Of a DNA stretch of 64,000 bases, positions 39,668 through 51,500 are shown in pieces; positions within the stretch are counted from its first letter, which is position 1, and each line of letters starts with the position of its first letter. The DNA is taken from positions 82,691,062 through 82,755,061 of the forward strand of contig NC_134367.1 in the NCBI RefSeq assembly GCF_035582795.1. The letters are read 5' to 3'. The position numbers and the translations under genes were made by a program. Under the pieces are notes generated by a model. The model saw nothing but the letters and a program-made list of their open reading frames with translations, was not told the origin of the DNA and did no database searches. Source of the DNA: Mycteria americana. Taxonomy: Eukaryota; Chordata; Aves; Ciconiiformes; Ciconiidae.

Positions 39668-42600
39668 TTGTTTGGTCCCTTTCTGGGAAACTTTCTCTGA
39701 CTTGCATGGGAAGGAGAGGGCAGGAGCGTGCTTCTCCTACACTGCTTGAGCCAGAGCCTGCTTGGCACTTGGAGGCTGAATCTGCTGGTCTCACTCACTT
39801 GGTGCATGCTGTTTTGATATCCCTCTACTTGCTTTCCACAGAGCTGACGTGGCAGGTCATGAAGTAGGGTATTGACACAGCTTTGTAGGTCAGCTGAAAT
39901 GCACATGGAGGATCGAGGTACCCCCAGATGTTGACACTGCACCAGAAGGCCTCATTCTGTAGTGCTGCATGATCCTTTAATTTGTGGTTTGATGTTCTAA
40001 AATGCCTCTTTCGAGCAAAGGCACAATCCTAACTAACGTCTTCTAGACAGGCTATTGGTATTAAATGATAATTCCCTTCAGCTTCCCTCAGACCTTCTGG
40101 AGTTTCATGAGAGAATTCTCTTTGGAACATCCAAACAATCTAAGAGTTTAGATGACAGCTCACAATTGCCTTTTTTTTTTTTCCCCAGTCTACTTAGGTT
40201 GGTAAATGACCAAAACCTATTATCAGAGAAGTGTTTGACCTTTCTGAGATTAGTAACAGTGTGTGCTGTGGCTCAGCTCTGTGAGTACCAGAAACCATTC
40301 TGTATACTTGGAGTTGAATGGCACTGCTAATCTTCTGAAGGCTGGATATCAAAAGTGTGGAGCAGCTCAACAATCCCAGACCAGGATCAGGCATTTTGAA
40401 AAAAGCAGTATGAGAGATGGTTGTATTGTTGATGCTTTGTGCTATGCAGGTCTCTAGAGAGACCTTCTCCTTCAGATCTATTGAGCCGATACTGCTCACC
40501 AGACTAAACACGTATTCTTCAACCTGCAGTAATCTCCATGGTGGTTTTGGTTTTGCTTGATTCTGTAGATTCTAGCCCAAAGATTTCATTGTGAAATGAC
40601 TGCTCTTGTATCGTAGCAAAGCATCGAAGTGCTTGGCTGAATGCCTGTGTGAATACCTAGGAAGGATATGGCTCCCTAGTGTTCACTGGAACTTATTTTG
40701 CTGTTTGTTGCCGTATGTCCTGAGCAGTGTTTAGATTTAGAGCAGCTGGGCTTTTGGTCCTGCAGTAGAGCAAACAGCAAGCAAAAGCGGGGATTGGGGG
40801 GAATACAGGTGAGATGGGCAGAGAACAAAGATTCCCTTTAATATCTTACTTCTGTAGTGGAATTGGGCTTTTTATTAGTTCGGTTATTCTGAAGTATTTT
40901 GCATACAAGAGTGACAAGAGTAAAGAGACTTAGGAAGCAAATCCTATTATACGTGCATAAGCTAAAAGATGTAAAAGTGATTTCTGAGGTGTTGGAAAAA
41001 CTATCACTAATGATGTGCTTCAAACCTATAAACTTTTATGTACTGTGTGGACAGTTTTTGGTGCTCATGGAATGTAAATGCTTGAAGGCAGGAAGCCAGG
41101 AAATAATCTAGACTATAAGAAATATCTGCAATTGATTGACAGGCTGAATTTCAAGGCAGAACTGGGAGGAAAGTATGAGTGGGAGGAAAGAATACCATTA
41201 AGTCTAGCAAAATTTGGACCGTAATCTCTATTAATTGTGTAGTTCAGAAAGAAGTCTGCATTTGCACAGACCCCTTCCTTATTCTATTTTAAATATGTAC
41301 CCTAAAAAAACACAAAAGCATTTAAGTTGACATCGTTAAGCACTCAAATATTAATAAGCATCATAGCAGGGACTGTTGCTGCTTGTGAGGCTGTGTGTAA
41401 CGCAGTTCTCAGTCACATAACTGGGTACTCCTTCCCCTGCAAAGCTCTGCTCACTTCATCCTCCTCCTGGATGATGCACAGTGCACCGGGCCTTGCATGG
41501 TATCAGCCAGTGGCTAAAAGGAGATCTTCAGAGAAAGAGGGCATATAGACAGTGATCCTTCCATGGTTTACACACTCCTATCTTCTCACAGTTACTGTTT
41601 GTTGGTTTTTGGGGTTTTTTTTGGTAGTAGACCTCCAGAGCTGCAAGCTATGTATCTGCAATAGCCGCTGATGGATTTAGTTTCCACTAATTTTGTCTCA
41701 TCCCTTTTATTAATCTGCTATATACTTGTAGCTTCCACAGTTTGCTGCAGCAAGAAGTTCTACACCTTGATTTTATGAGGGGGGAAAGTATTTCCTTGTT
41801 TTTGACATCCATTACCTGATAATTTTGTTCTGTTCCCTAACCTCTTGAATTGATAAAGGCGATGAACAGTAAAACACCCTTTCAAAAGGTGTCAGGTAGT
41901 GCAGGCCGCAGTAAATATAGACAAAGGTGAGGTACAAGTCCATGCTTAGTCACTGAATACTGATGAAAGGAAAGGGTATTTGCTATAATAAACTGCTACA
42001 CCCATTCACAGGTCTATATTAAAGTTGCCCTTCCCACTTTTAATACTGGCATCTCCTGAGCAGCTTGCTGCCACACTGTTCAGTCTTAACTTCCTGAACA
42101 GTGAAGTTCATCCTATTCCTCCCCATTCTGATTCCTTTGTGAAAAAGCTGTCTCTTACAAGTGTCTTTTAAGTCTGAAAACATTTTACAGAAATGATATT
42201 TCCATTAACAGATGCTTTGGGTTCTCCAAGAAAAATACAAAGGACTTCAGGCCATTTTGCTAACCTCGTTTCAACTGTGGCTGACTTTGTTAGTTCTCCA
42301 GGCTCAGTGAGTTCTTCAGCAAAGTCCTGAAATGGCCTTCCTTCTGAGTGGTGTCTAGTTGCTCGTGGTGAGCCAGGCTCTAAAACTGTACCATTACAAG
42401 ACACCAATGTGACAGTTAAATTAACTGCCTGGATGTCCTTTGCCAAAGGCTATCCTGTCATGCTGCACGTTAGCTACGGGGGTTTTTTAAAAGTACTGGA
42501 TAGGAGCCCAAGCTGACTGAAAATAACTCGACAATGCTCACAACGCTCAATGTGTTTCAAGTACAAAATACTGGTAAAATTTGTCTCTGGACTAGTAATC

Positions 42601-45600
42601 TTTTTTTAACAATTTTAAACATGCATCTGGCTTTCTGTTTCCTGGACACTGCTATACAACAGCACTGAGTAGCAGTTGTACAGAGAAGGTGGTACATTCT
42701 AAGAGCCCAGTTTAAGACAAGGCATTATCCACTGTGTCTGTCATCCTGCAGAAATATTCTCTTGGGACAGTGAAATCCTTGAACAAGGCAGCTGTGGAAA
42801 CTATTTCTATAACTTGATATCATAGGTGTTACTTTATAACTAAAACATGCATCCTGTTTTCAAACAGGGGAACGGATCAGCTGCATTAAGCTGAGGGTTA
42901 GGCAAGGAAGACGACTTTTTCAGAAGACTGCTTTATTGGTAGCCCTGCTTTCCTACCTACCTTTGCAGTTCCATTTAGAGTAAATTGTCTTCTCTTTGCA
43001 TAGGTTTGCCATTGTCAGTGAAGTCATGATCCTCTATGACAAGCCTGATAACAAAAATATTTTAGCATATACAGCCAGCCAGGGGATCAGCTAAGAACAG
43101 GACTTTATGATGTTTGGTGCTGTACAAGCATATCAGCACATGGGCAGTGCTCCTCTGACACTTTGCCTGAGAACAGGAGGAAGAAACTCCATCTGAATCC
43201 CTCTACCGCGCTGTCAAAGGGAGGAGGTGTACCAGTATCGCTGCCCCAGCTCTGGAGAATGGGAGGGGAGGCAGCGCAGAAGCTATGAGTGTCAGGGCAC
43301 TAGACTAGGATCGTGATGGTTCTGTTTCCACTTCTATTTCTTTGCTATCACTTCTTCCCCCCAGCTAGTAGTGATGCTTCTGTTCGCACTGCTACACATC
43401 AAGCAACACCACCAACTCCAGCAGCTTTGGTAGGGTAGCAGGGCTGGTCAGGCAGCTTGTTGAAATAATCGAGCTGCCTTCCTTGCTTGTAAATTGCCTG
43501 TAAATATTTCCTTAATCAAGCCTGGGTTTTAGTTTCTTTTGGGTTTTGTGTTTGGGGTTTTTTTCCCCCTGTGGCTTAAAATTGTTTAACAGAGGTAGGC
43601 TGTAGCATACTGAACTACCTGTTTCCATCTGGGAGAAGCCTTTGATCCTGTGATATTCTTTGGGATATTTGGGGGATATCCTGACACACACCCCCAATTT
43701 GGAAGGTGCCAGATCAGACTCTACTTTCTCTTTTACACTTAGGCAAGTGGGCTACCTAGACAGCAGTGAGTGCCATAGCCCTATTTGGTGGCACAGCAAT
43801 GCTCCCACTGAAGCATCCAAAGGCTGGGGTTGCACATGAGTCTCAGGAAGTTCCTAAAAGCAATGGATAGAGAAGTAGGTGGACACTAAGGGGAACAAGG
43901 CTGCTAGATAACAAACCACCCTTGCCAGAAGGAGTTTCTTGGTTTCTGGACAGCAGTGATAGTACCTGTCCACTCTGATGTCTGCCTTAGGCCAGCTCTG
44001 GACCTGGCTTTGCAATAGCTAGTGATGCTTTGTAGTTCATGGAGAGGGAAAGGACAGTGCAAATAAGGGCAGAAACTGCTGTGTCCTTGCTGCAGTGATA
44101 AACTGGGGTCAGCTGTAAGACAACCCCAGACGAACTAGTGCCAACCACATCTGGAGGATGGCCATTTGTCTGGCATCCAGAAAAGCACAGCAAAACTCAT
44201 GTAATGACAACTTGCCCTTTAGAACTACCACAAATCTTTCCAGAGCTGCATGTAGTTCAACACCAGAAAGCAGCCAAGCCCAAACTATTAACTCAGGCAT
44301 CCCGAGGTCTGGAGTTGTAAGCGCACATGCGATTTTGTAGTATTTTAGGTTAACATATCACAACTTCAACCCATTGCTGGAGTTGAAACGAGGAATATTT
44401 GCACAGCTTTTGCTCATTTTTTTTGTATTGGTGAGCAGCTTAGCTGGAGACTTACATGCTGGGCTGCTGTTGCTTTTGCCATTTTTGTTTAAGGCAATAG
44501 CAGAGCAATCCACATGTGGTAAACAAACTGGAAAAGAACAGCCAGAATTTTAGGCGCTCTCTTCCCTCCTGGCAACTCCACTCCACTAGTGCAAATATTT
44601 CATGACCACTTAGGATGACTGTATAACTATCAGTGAGTTTGGGGGTGGTTGTGTTTTTTTACACATTTTTTTTTTCCCAGAAGCAAAGCTGAAAACAAAC
44701 TGGAACATAAAGCTCTGCTGCATCTAAACTTCTCATCACCTTTGCCAGTCAGATCTCCTTGTCCTGGAGAGGTAGGGGGTGCTTGGCTTTCTCTTTTTTT
44801 TTTTTTAATTACTTAGCCATAATTATTTATTACTTCTCCAAAGTCTCTCAAGAGAAAACATCCTGTGTTCTCCAACAGCCCTCATCCTGCAGCCGGTGCA
44901 GGAAACGCACAAGTGCAGAGAACCTGCCTTCCTGAAGCACTGTTTGTGTCTGTATGGATTGTTTTGTTACAAGCACATAGTGCTTCTTACCTGCAAAATT
45001 GTATCGAGAGATCACCTCATGCATCTCGGTGACATCTACACGCAGGGATGCCAGAGCCCCAGCCTGCACGCCTTGCTACTTGACCTGCGTGTGCTCCTCC
45101 GGCTCCGGTGCACTGTGCACCTGGCAGTGGGAACTGCATGCTTCAATCAGGTTTAATTTAACGATGGAGATGTTTCATTTGCCTTCAAATGGCGCTGCGA
45201 AAGAACATGTATTGTGGGATTTCAATGTTCTGTGTTGCTTTTGTACTGCTTGCTTTGCTCGATGTAAAGGCTTTTGTCCTGCAGTGCCCGGTTGTTTCTC
45301 CTTGCAGATGCAGATCAGGCTGCAAAACTATTTCAGTATCATGCAATAACTAAGTATAAATTTAGTATTTGCAGCTTAATCTACAACATGTAACCCCATC
45401 ATCCTTCATACACCCTTATCAGATAACCTGGGGACGGCACAGGCTGGGCAAGACAGCCTGCAGCACCTGAAGCTTTTCTGGAGGACGTAAACTCTCATCT
45501 CTGCAAACTTTCCTGAGTGTGCCCTTCTTGCAGCACTTGCACCTGCCTCCCTTTCACCTGTATCCCCCCCTGCATTCACTGGGTTTCCCCTCCGCACCTT

Positions 45601-45949
45601 CCAGTGCCCCGCAGGGGAAGGGGGCCTGGGCTGTGGCAGGTTTGGCAAGAGCCCCGGCCCTCAGTATTGCCCCCAGGTCAGAGGGTGGCTTTCTGTACTG
45701 TGTCCCAGACCCCAATTAATCCCCAGCCCCTGGAGATGTGGGGTGGCCAGCCTGGGGCCGGTATGGGGGACACGCTGTGTCCCCGCAGCCACAGGGAACA
45801 CCACTGGCCCCCGGCGAGCAGCTCCTCACAGGCCACAACCAGCTCAACTAACCATCCTTCCTATTAAAAAAATCTTATGTTACTGGGTCTTTCCCCCTTT
45901 TACAGGCTATCTATCTCACACAGTTTTGCTCCAAAAAGCCCCTCTGTTC
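39668..45949. other. Intergenic TAF5L-ABCB10, nothing recognised
   Basis: Mostly AT-rich sequence with short open stretches at chance length on both strands. No exon, tRNA, snRNA or clear transposon could be supported. GC content rises from about 45.4 kb towards the island. Confidence 0.5.
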
Positions 45950-46650
45950 AGGAAACGCGGCTTTGATCGGACCAGGGCCGCCTAAAGGCGCTGACCGGGC
46001 CCGCTCCTCGGCCGCGGGAGGCGGCAACTCGCTGCGCTGCCTTTTCAAACGGGGAGCGAATTAACCAGAAACACTGAAACCGCCCTAAACCTGGGGTCGG
46101 GCGGGAGTTCAGGTCAAGACTCCCCCCCACCCCGCCCCTCACGGGCCGGCGGGCGGGGCGGCTCCGCGCACGGCGAGGCCGAGGTCTCTTCCCCTAAGGC
46201 CGCACCGGGCCGGCACAGGGCGAGCGGCTCGGCTCGGCTCGGCTCGGCTCGGCCCCGCCCCGCCCCGTCCCGCCAGTTTCGCTGCTCGCCCGATGGATCG
46301 ATTGGTTGCGCCTCTGTTTCGAGGGCAGCTCGGGGAAGTCGAGAGCGCCAGAAACGTCCCCCAGGTATTCTGTGCGGGGAAGCGGCGTGAAAAACCGCCT
46401 CATGCTCCGCCTGGCGCGGGTGCCGGGCGGCGTCCTGCCCCCTGGCGGGCCGCCGCGGCGCGGGGCGCTGAGGGGAAGGCGCAGCGGCCCGTCCCTAACG
46501 GAAACGCTGGGCGAAGCGTTAATTAAAAAGCGAGGCGTTGCTCGCCGCGGGCTAGTGAAGGCTCTCCTCTGGCGCCCGTGGGGCGGGTAGGGGTCAGCTC
46601 CCCCAGGGGCACCGCTCCCAGAGGCCTCGTGTGAAGTGGGGTCAGCGATG
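45950..46650. promoter_or_regulatory. CpG island with no assigned gene
   Basis: About 700 bases of dense CpG DNA with GC boxes (CCCCGCCCCGCCCCG near 46253) and no TATA box. It lies 1.6-2.3 kb upstream of the ABCB10 start and 6 kb past TAF5L. It could be an alternative ABCB10 promoter, a non-coding RNA promoter or a distal regulatory island. Reading frames through it do not resemble a known protein. Confidence 0.7.
46225..46252. repeat. (CGGCT)n pentanucleotide repeat
   Basis: Five exact CGGCT units and a partial one in the orphan CpG island. Confidence 0.95.
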
Positions 46651-47690
46651 GCCTGAACACCCCTTGGCATGCCTACGCCTGACACTGGTCACCCTGCATC
46701 ACCCTGTGCCTTGGTGCTGGCCTCGGCAGCCAAAAGCTGGCCTTGGTGTTCTGCTGTCCAGGGGCTATGTTCGCTTTGGTTCTGTGAGGCACCTCAAGCG
46801 CTGGAAAACGATCACGGGATTTCGCTTAAATATACAGTTCCTCCTCGCAGCCTCAAAGGACGGCATTGTAAAAGGCAGGGAGTCCAGGTGTGAGAAAGGA
46901 GGAAAACCAAACATCTCCGTTCTCTCACAGCGTGGGTCTCAAAATGTTTCAGCCGTTACCCGAGGGCTGCGAGGAAGGTTTATGCTAATTTACTCAAATA
47001 TCAAGGGAAACAGCTCCGGCAAGCTGGTGGTTTTCCCAGGATGAGGCTCCATCCCTCAGCACGCTCGCTGGGGTGTGCTAAGCCCTCTATTTCCCTAAAT
47101 ATTGGGAATTTGGCTGGATCATTTGTGGTAGCGAAAGACTGCATTTGTGTTTCCTCCTGATGTTTTAATACGATTTTACTCATTTGCAGACTTTAAAGCG
47201 TGGTTGTTCAAATAGTGCTCTTGCAAACCAAATCTCACGAGCTGATAACTAATTCACAAAGATGCTTGACTGAAAATTTTAAAAGTAAAGGGCAGGTATG
47301 CCTATACTGGGCTCCTCAGTGTGGAAAACAGGGCAGCGGGGTCAGTTCCCTGCTCTGGCTTCCAGTACTGCACAGCCTCAGGAAAGCTGCATCCCCGGGG
47401 ACTCGGCGTCCTTTTCTTACATCAGGGTTAGGGGCAGCAGGTTCTTTGGAAAATGGCTTGTACCCTGAGCTGTAATATGTGAAGAAAACAGTAACAATGA
47501 GGGGCTGTTCATATGGATCCTGTAGCCTCTAGGCTGACTGTGGGCACGTAAGGCCTGTTCATATGGATCCTATAGCCGCCAGCCTGAGCATGGGGTTGGG
47601 CACACAGTGTCTCTGAAAGGCTGGAGCTCTCCTCTGGCTGGAGACTTTCTCTTGTCCAGCCCAAGACCAAACCCGTGGACAGAGGCAGGA
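46651..47690. other. Spacer between two CpG islands
   Basis: Lower-GC sequence separating the orphan island from the ABCB10 island. It includes a 50-bp tandem duplication near 47.5 kb. No gene seen. Confidence 0.5.
47502..47601. repeat. Diverged 50-bp tandem duplication
   Basis: TGTTCATATGGATCCT occurs at 47506 and again exactly 50 bases on at 47556. Flanking similarity (TAGCC...CAGGCTGA and TGGGCAC) extends to both copies. Confidence 0.8.
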
Positions 47691-48085
47691 TGCGCTGTGG
47701 ACGCAGGCCACCAAGGCCTGACGGCCAGCCCGAGATGGCCTCCCCTGGCCTGGGAGGGAGGAAGAGGGGAAGGGGGCAAACTCCCTCTCGAGGCAGGGTC
47801 CAGGCGAAGCAGGGCAGAGTCCCCCCTTCCTGCTCCCGGGGTCGGGTGCCTCAGCCCCCGGCCCCCTCCCAGGTGGGACCCTGCCGTCACCGAGCAGGGC
47901 AGACTCGGGCGCCATTTCGGCGGGCCCCGACGCCATCCCCTCCCCGGGCCGAGCGGCGACAGAGGGCGCTGGGTGGGGGCCGAGGCGCGGCCCGGTGACC
48001 GGGAGGAGGCCGACAAGCGCAGCCTTATCAGCGCGCCGCAGGCCGCCTCGGGCCCGGGCCGCCGCGGGTTCCCGGCTGCTGGCCC

Positions 48086-48172
48086 ATGGGCGGCGGCGGT
48101 GGCGGCTCGGAGGCGCCTCCTCCTGCCGCAGACCCGCGCGGCGGGGACCGGCTGCAGCAGCAGCAGCAGTAG
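48086..48172 (+). other. Predicted uORF in the ABCB10 leader with polyglutamine tail
   Basis: ATG at 48086 (context CCCATGG), 28 codons, TAG at 48170. It begins with six glycines and ends in five glutamines encoded by (CAG)5 at 48155-48169. It terminates 38 bases before the ABCB10 ATG and is out of frame with it. It is translated only if transcription starts upstream, which is unproven. Confidence 0.4.
48155..48169 (+). repeat. (CAG)5 trinucleotide repeat
   Basis: Five perfect CAG units followed by TAG, in the presumed ABCB10 5' UTR. Confidence 0.95.
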
Positions 48173-48210
48173 CGCCGCCGCTGCCGCCTCGGCTCCGCCG
48201 CGCCGGCCGC

Positions 48211-48574
48211 ATGGCGGGCTACGCGCCGCGCCTGCCCTGGCTGCTGCCGCTGCTGCGGCGGGCGGCGCCGCCCCCCTGGGCTCGGGCCGCCGGCGGGGCC
48301 GCCGGTCTCCGCGCCCCGCCGCGCCCGGCCAGCAGGTGCGGGACGCCCACCCCGCCGCTGCCGCTGCTGCCGCCGCTGCCGGGCGCGCCGTGCTGCCGCC
48401 GCCGCCTCCTCCTCCTCCTCCCGCCCGCAGCGGCGGGCAGCGCCCCGCGCTCCCTGAGCGCCGCCGCGGGCGCGGAGCCGCCGGCGCCGCCGCGGAGGGC
48501 TGCCGGCGCCCCGCCGCGCTTCGAGGCTCGGAGGCTGCTGGCCTTGGCGCACCCCGAGCGTTGGAGACTGACAG
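48211..48574 (+). CDS. ABCB10: ABCB10 first coding exon, mitochondrial presequence
   Basis: 121 codons plus one base, donor ACAG|gtaccg. It starts [20 protein letters not shown] and is rich in Arg, Ala, Pro and Leu with almost no acidic residues, as expected of a matrix-targeting presequence. It ends in the conserved [15 protein letters not shown] just before the first membrane helix. ATG 48211 is the first in-frame ATG found; codons upstream in this frame include no other ATG in the island. Confidence 0.9.
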
Positions 48575-51500
48575 GTACCGGCCGCGGCCCGGGGCTGCCT
48601 CGCCGCCGCGCCGGGGGCCGCCCTGGGGCTTTGTCCGAGCGGGGAGGGGGCGGCGGGGCGCCGCGGCCGCGCGGGGCTCCCCTCGCCCCGCCCGGCGGGT
48701 CTCCCGGGGCCGAGGTGCGCAGCCTGGGTGGGGGTCCCGCCCCGCCGCTTGCCCACGGCGCGGGGGGCGCTGCCCGGGGGGCGCAGCCCGGAGGGGCCCG
48801 CGGCCGGGGGGAAGGAGAAGGTCGTGTTTCCCTCCCGAACCAGCGCATCTGGTAGCATCAGAGCACAACGGGAAATCTTTAAGCGAGCATTTGATACGTG
48901 TAAAAAGCTAAAAACATGCCTTGTCCGCCCCTTCCCCCCCCTCCCCCCGCCGTCTCTTAATTTGTTGTTGTTTTGAAGGGAAGGCAAAAGTTTTGGAAGT
49001 TGCAGAACTCTCTGTTTTGCGAGTAGTGTTGGTTAATGTCTCTTTGCCTGTTCAATGCTGGCTTCACAACCAGCCTGCAATGAACTCGGGCATGAGGCTA
49101 TATGGAATGAAGTAAAAAGGGGAATCCTAAGCTTTTTTTAAAAATTTATTAGGTAAATCTTGAGTTCTGTCTCCCAAGAATTTCCTGCCTCGAACTTTCG
49201 TAAGTTGTTTGGAAAATGATTTATTTATTCTTTTTTTAGTGTCTGTATGGTGAAGTCAAACACCATGGTTGTATAAATTGCACCCTTGACGAGTGATATT
49301 ATCTACAAAGAGTAGAAACAAACTTTTCTTGATACTGCTTCTCACGGGGGTCATAGGATAATAGTTGTTAGTAAGAAAACAATATCAAATCATTATGTGG
49401 TTCGGTTTTTTTAAAAGCACCTTTATTGGTGGACAGCATACGTGCTATCATGGCAGTGTGAGGCCTGTAGGCCTTTGCAAAAACTTGGGTACTTCCCATG
49501 GAATGGGTAAAAGGTGTTCGAGAGAAAAGAGGTGAGGTAATTACACTGACATAAAGAGGTGGTTTTGGGAATTATGAAATACTTTGTACAAGATTTTTGG
49601 GTAGTTACAGAGCTTCATTACATGTTGGCATTACATAGCCAAAATAATTTGGATCCAAATGAATTTTTATAAGAAATTAGAAGTATTTCTATGCTGTGAA
49701 CACCTGTTTTATGCAGCTAATACCACTATCTTGGTTGTGCGGAATAAAAGCAGGGGAAAACTGATGGGACAGGGCTGGATGGAGAGGGGAAAAGGTATAA
49801 TGTTCAGTAAGGCTTCAGTCTTGCTCAGGATTATTTTTCTTCATTGGCTTATGGACTAAAAAGTAAAAAGCCCTTTGCCAGTAACTAGTGTTCAGGCTAT
49901 TCAGATTTTGGTGAAGAAGTGAATATCTGATCAGATAGATTACCTGCTGATTTTACAACAAAGTTCTTTGTTTTTCCCATTGAAGTTGAAACAAATAAAT
50001 AAATCGGTTATTTTAAGGAGGGCTTTTAGGAGCCAAAGGCTCCTAACTAACTGAGAACTTGATTTAGTTCACTTTACCGCGCACTCGCTGTCAGCTTATT
50101 TATCACAGGCAGGGTATGGTATACTTGTTTGTAATTGTGTTTTAAAATAGGGCTAAGTATCCTTAATCTGTGCAGTCTGCTGATGATTTTATCTAAGTAA
50201 ATCAACTATCAGAGTTACTAAAAATCAGCTACATGCAGTTTTGTCTTTTGAGATAACAAAATGGCCTGAATTAAAAGTTTAAAAAAAGATACAACACAAC
50301 AACTTGATAATATCACATCATGAGGATGGAAAAGATACACAAATGTAATAACTGCTTTTCAGCATTCTGTTGGTCTTGATTCTGGGAGACGAGTAAATTT
50401 ATGTAAAATTTTTCTTCTTTATTGACACCCTACTTAAGGGAAACCTTTTGTTGCCAAGTGTTAATTAAGTGGGAGGATGGAAAAGCTAACAAGGAAAATA
50501 CTTTGGGTCATTATAGGGTGCAGGAATAACAAATATGGGTAAAATGCCTTGTAGGTGGTGGTAGGGAAATCACATCTGCCCATTGTATCTAAAATATGTT
50601 AAAATATGTTGCGTTTTGTTCCTGTTGCATTTTTGTACTGAGAAACTAGTCCTTACAAACTCAGTATCTCTGTTTTTCCTGCATTCAAAGAAAGAGGAAG
50701 GTTAATGGTTTCACTGTATGAAACAATGAACCTAGGGTAAAACATTTAATTTCCTCTTCAAGTCCATATAAATCGTAAGCAAATGCTGTGGGATCTCTTC
50801 AGAGGCTTTACAGGTGCAGTTTTGTTTTGCAAGAAAGTTGAGCTCTTCCAGATCTCTTGCATTTTATATAACTAGTAGTCAGTAACATAGGTGCATAGCA
50901 TTACTACTGTGAAGTGATACATACCTTTTCTGGGATTCCATGTGGCATGGGTCATGATATTCTGCTCATTGCAGTTGTGCATTGAAATTCACGGTCACAG
51001 AAGATGAAGTAGATGCAATGATGACAGTGGAGGCCTGGGGAGCAGAGGATGATAATTTGTGAGGAAGTTGAGCAAGACTAGGATCAGCCATCTTGGTGCA
51101 GTGGGGAAACGGTGTCAGCTGAGGAGGTGCAGATACAGAGCTGAAGGTGACCTGCTCCAGTTGTGACTGACACCAAAAGAGATGGTTGCATCTTGTTTTA
51201 CGTGGGGCCTCTTCACCATCTGCTGGCTCAGGAAGAAGTGGTGGGCTCTGGCCAGGAGTTCCAGTGCACTGGCACACGGCACCTTGTGCAACGCTCTTCT
51301 CGCAGAAGGAGGTTCTGACCCTCAGGAGGCTCTTGGGAATGAAAATAAATGTACCAAATATCATACTGTCCAAAAAAAAAGGATCAGTGTAATATGTTCC
51401 ATGGTTCATCTTCAGTTACTTCTGGAGCTGGGTAGAGCTGTGAATATATTTTTAAACAGGACATGTGTGTTAAATTTTGTTGCTTTTATTAAAAGAGGTA

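Larger units (their letters stand above)
47690..48960. promoter_or_regulatory. ABCB10: CpG island and promoter of ABCB10
   Basis: About 1.3 kb of dense CpG DNA covering the 5' UTR, first coding exon and start of intron 1. No TATA box is evident, as expected of a housekeeping promoter. The transcription start cannot be fixed from sequence. Confidence 0.85.

Noticed and set aside
46194-46685. 163-codon minus-strand frame in the orphan CpG island
   Set aside because: Low-complexity composition, including translation of the pentamer repeat, and no recognisable domain or splice partner.
47570-48987. Frames of 200-434 codons on both strands in the ABCB10 island
   Set aside because: Only the frame with ATG 48211 ends at a proper donor and joins ABCB10 exon 2 in phase. 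The others are compositional shadows.
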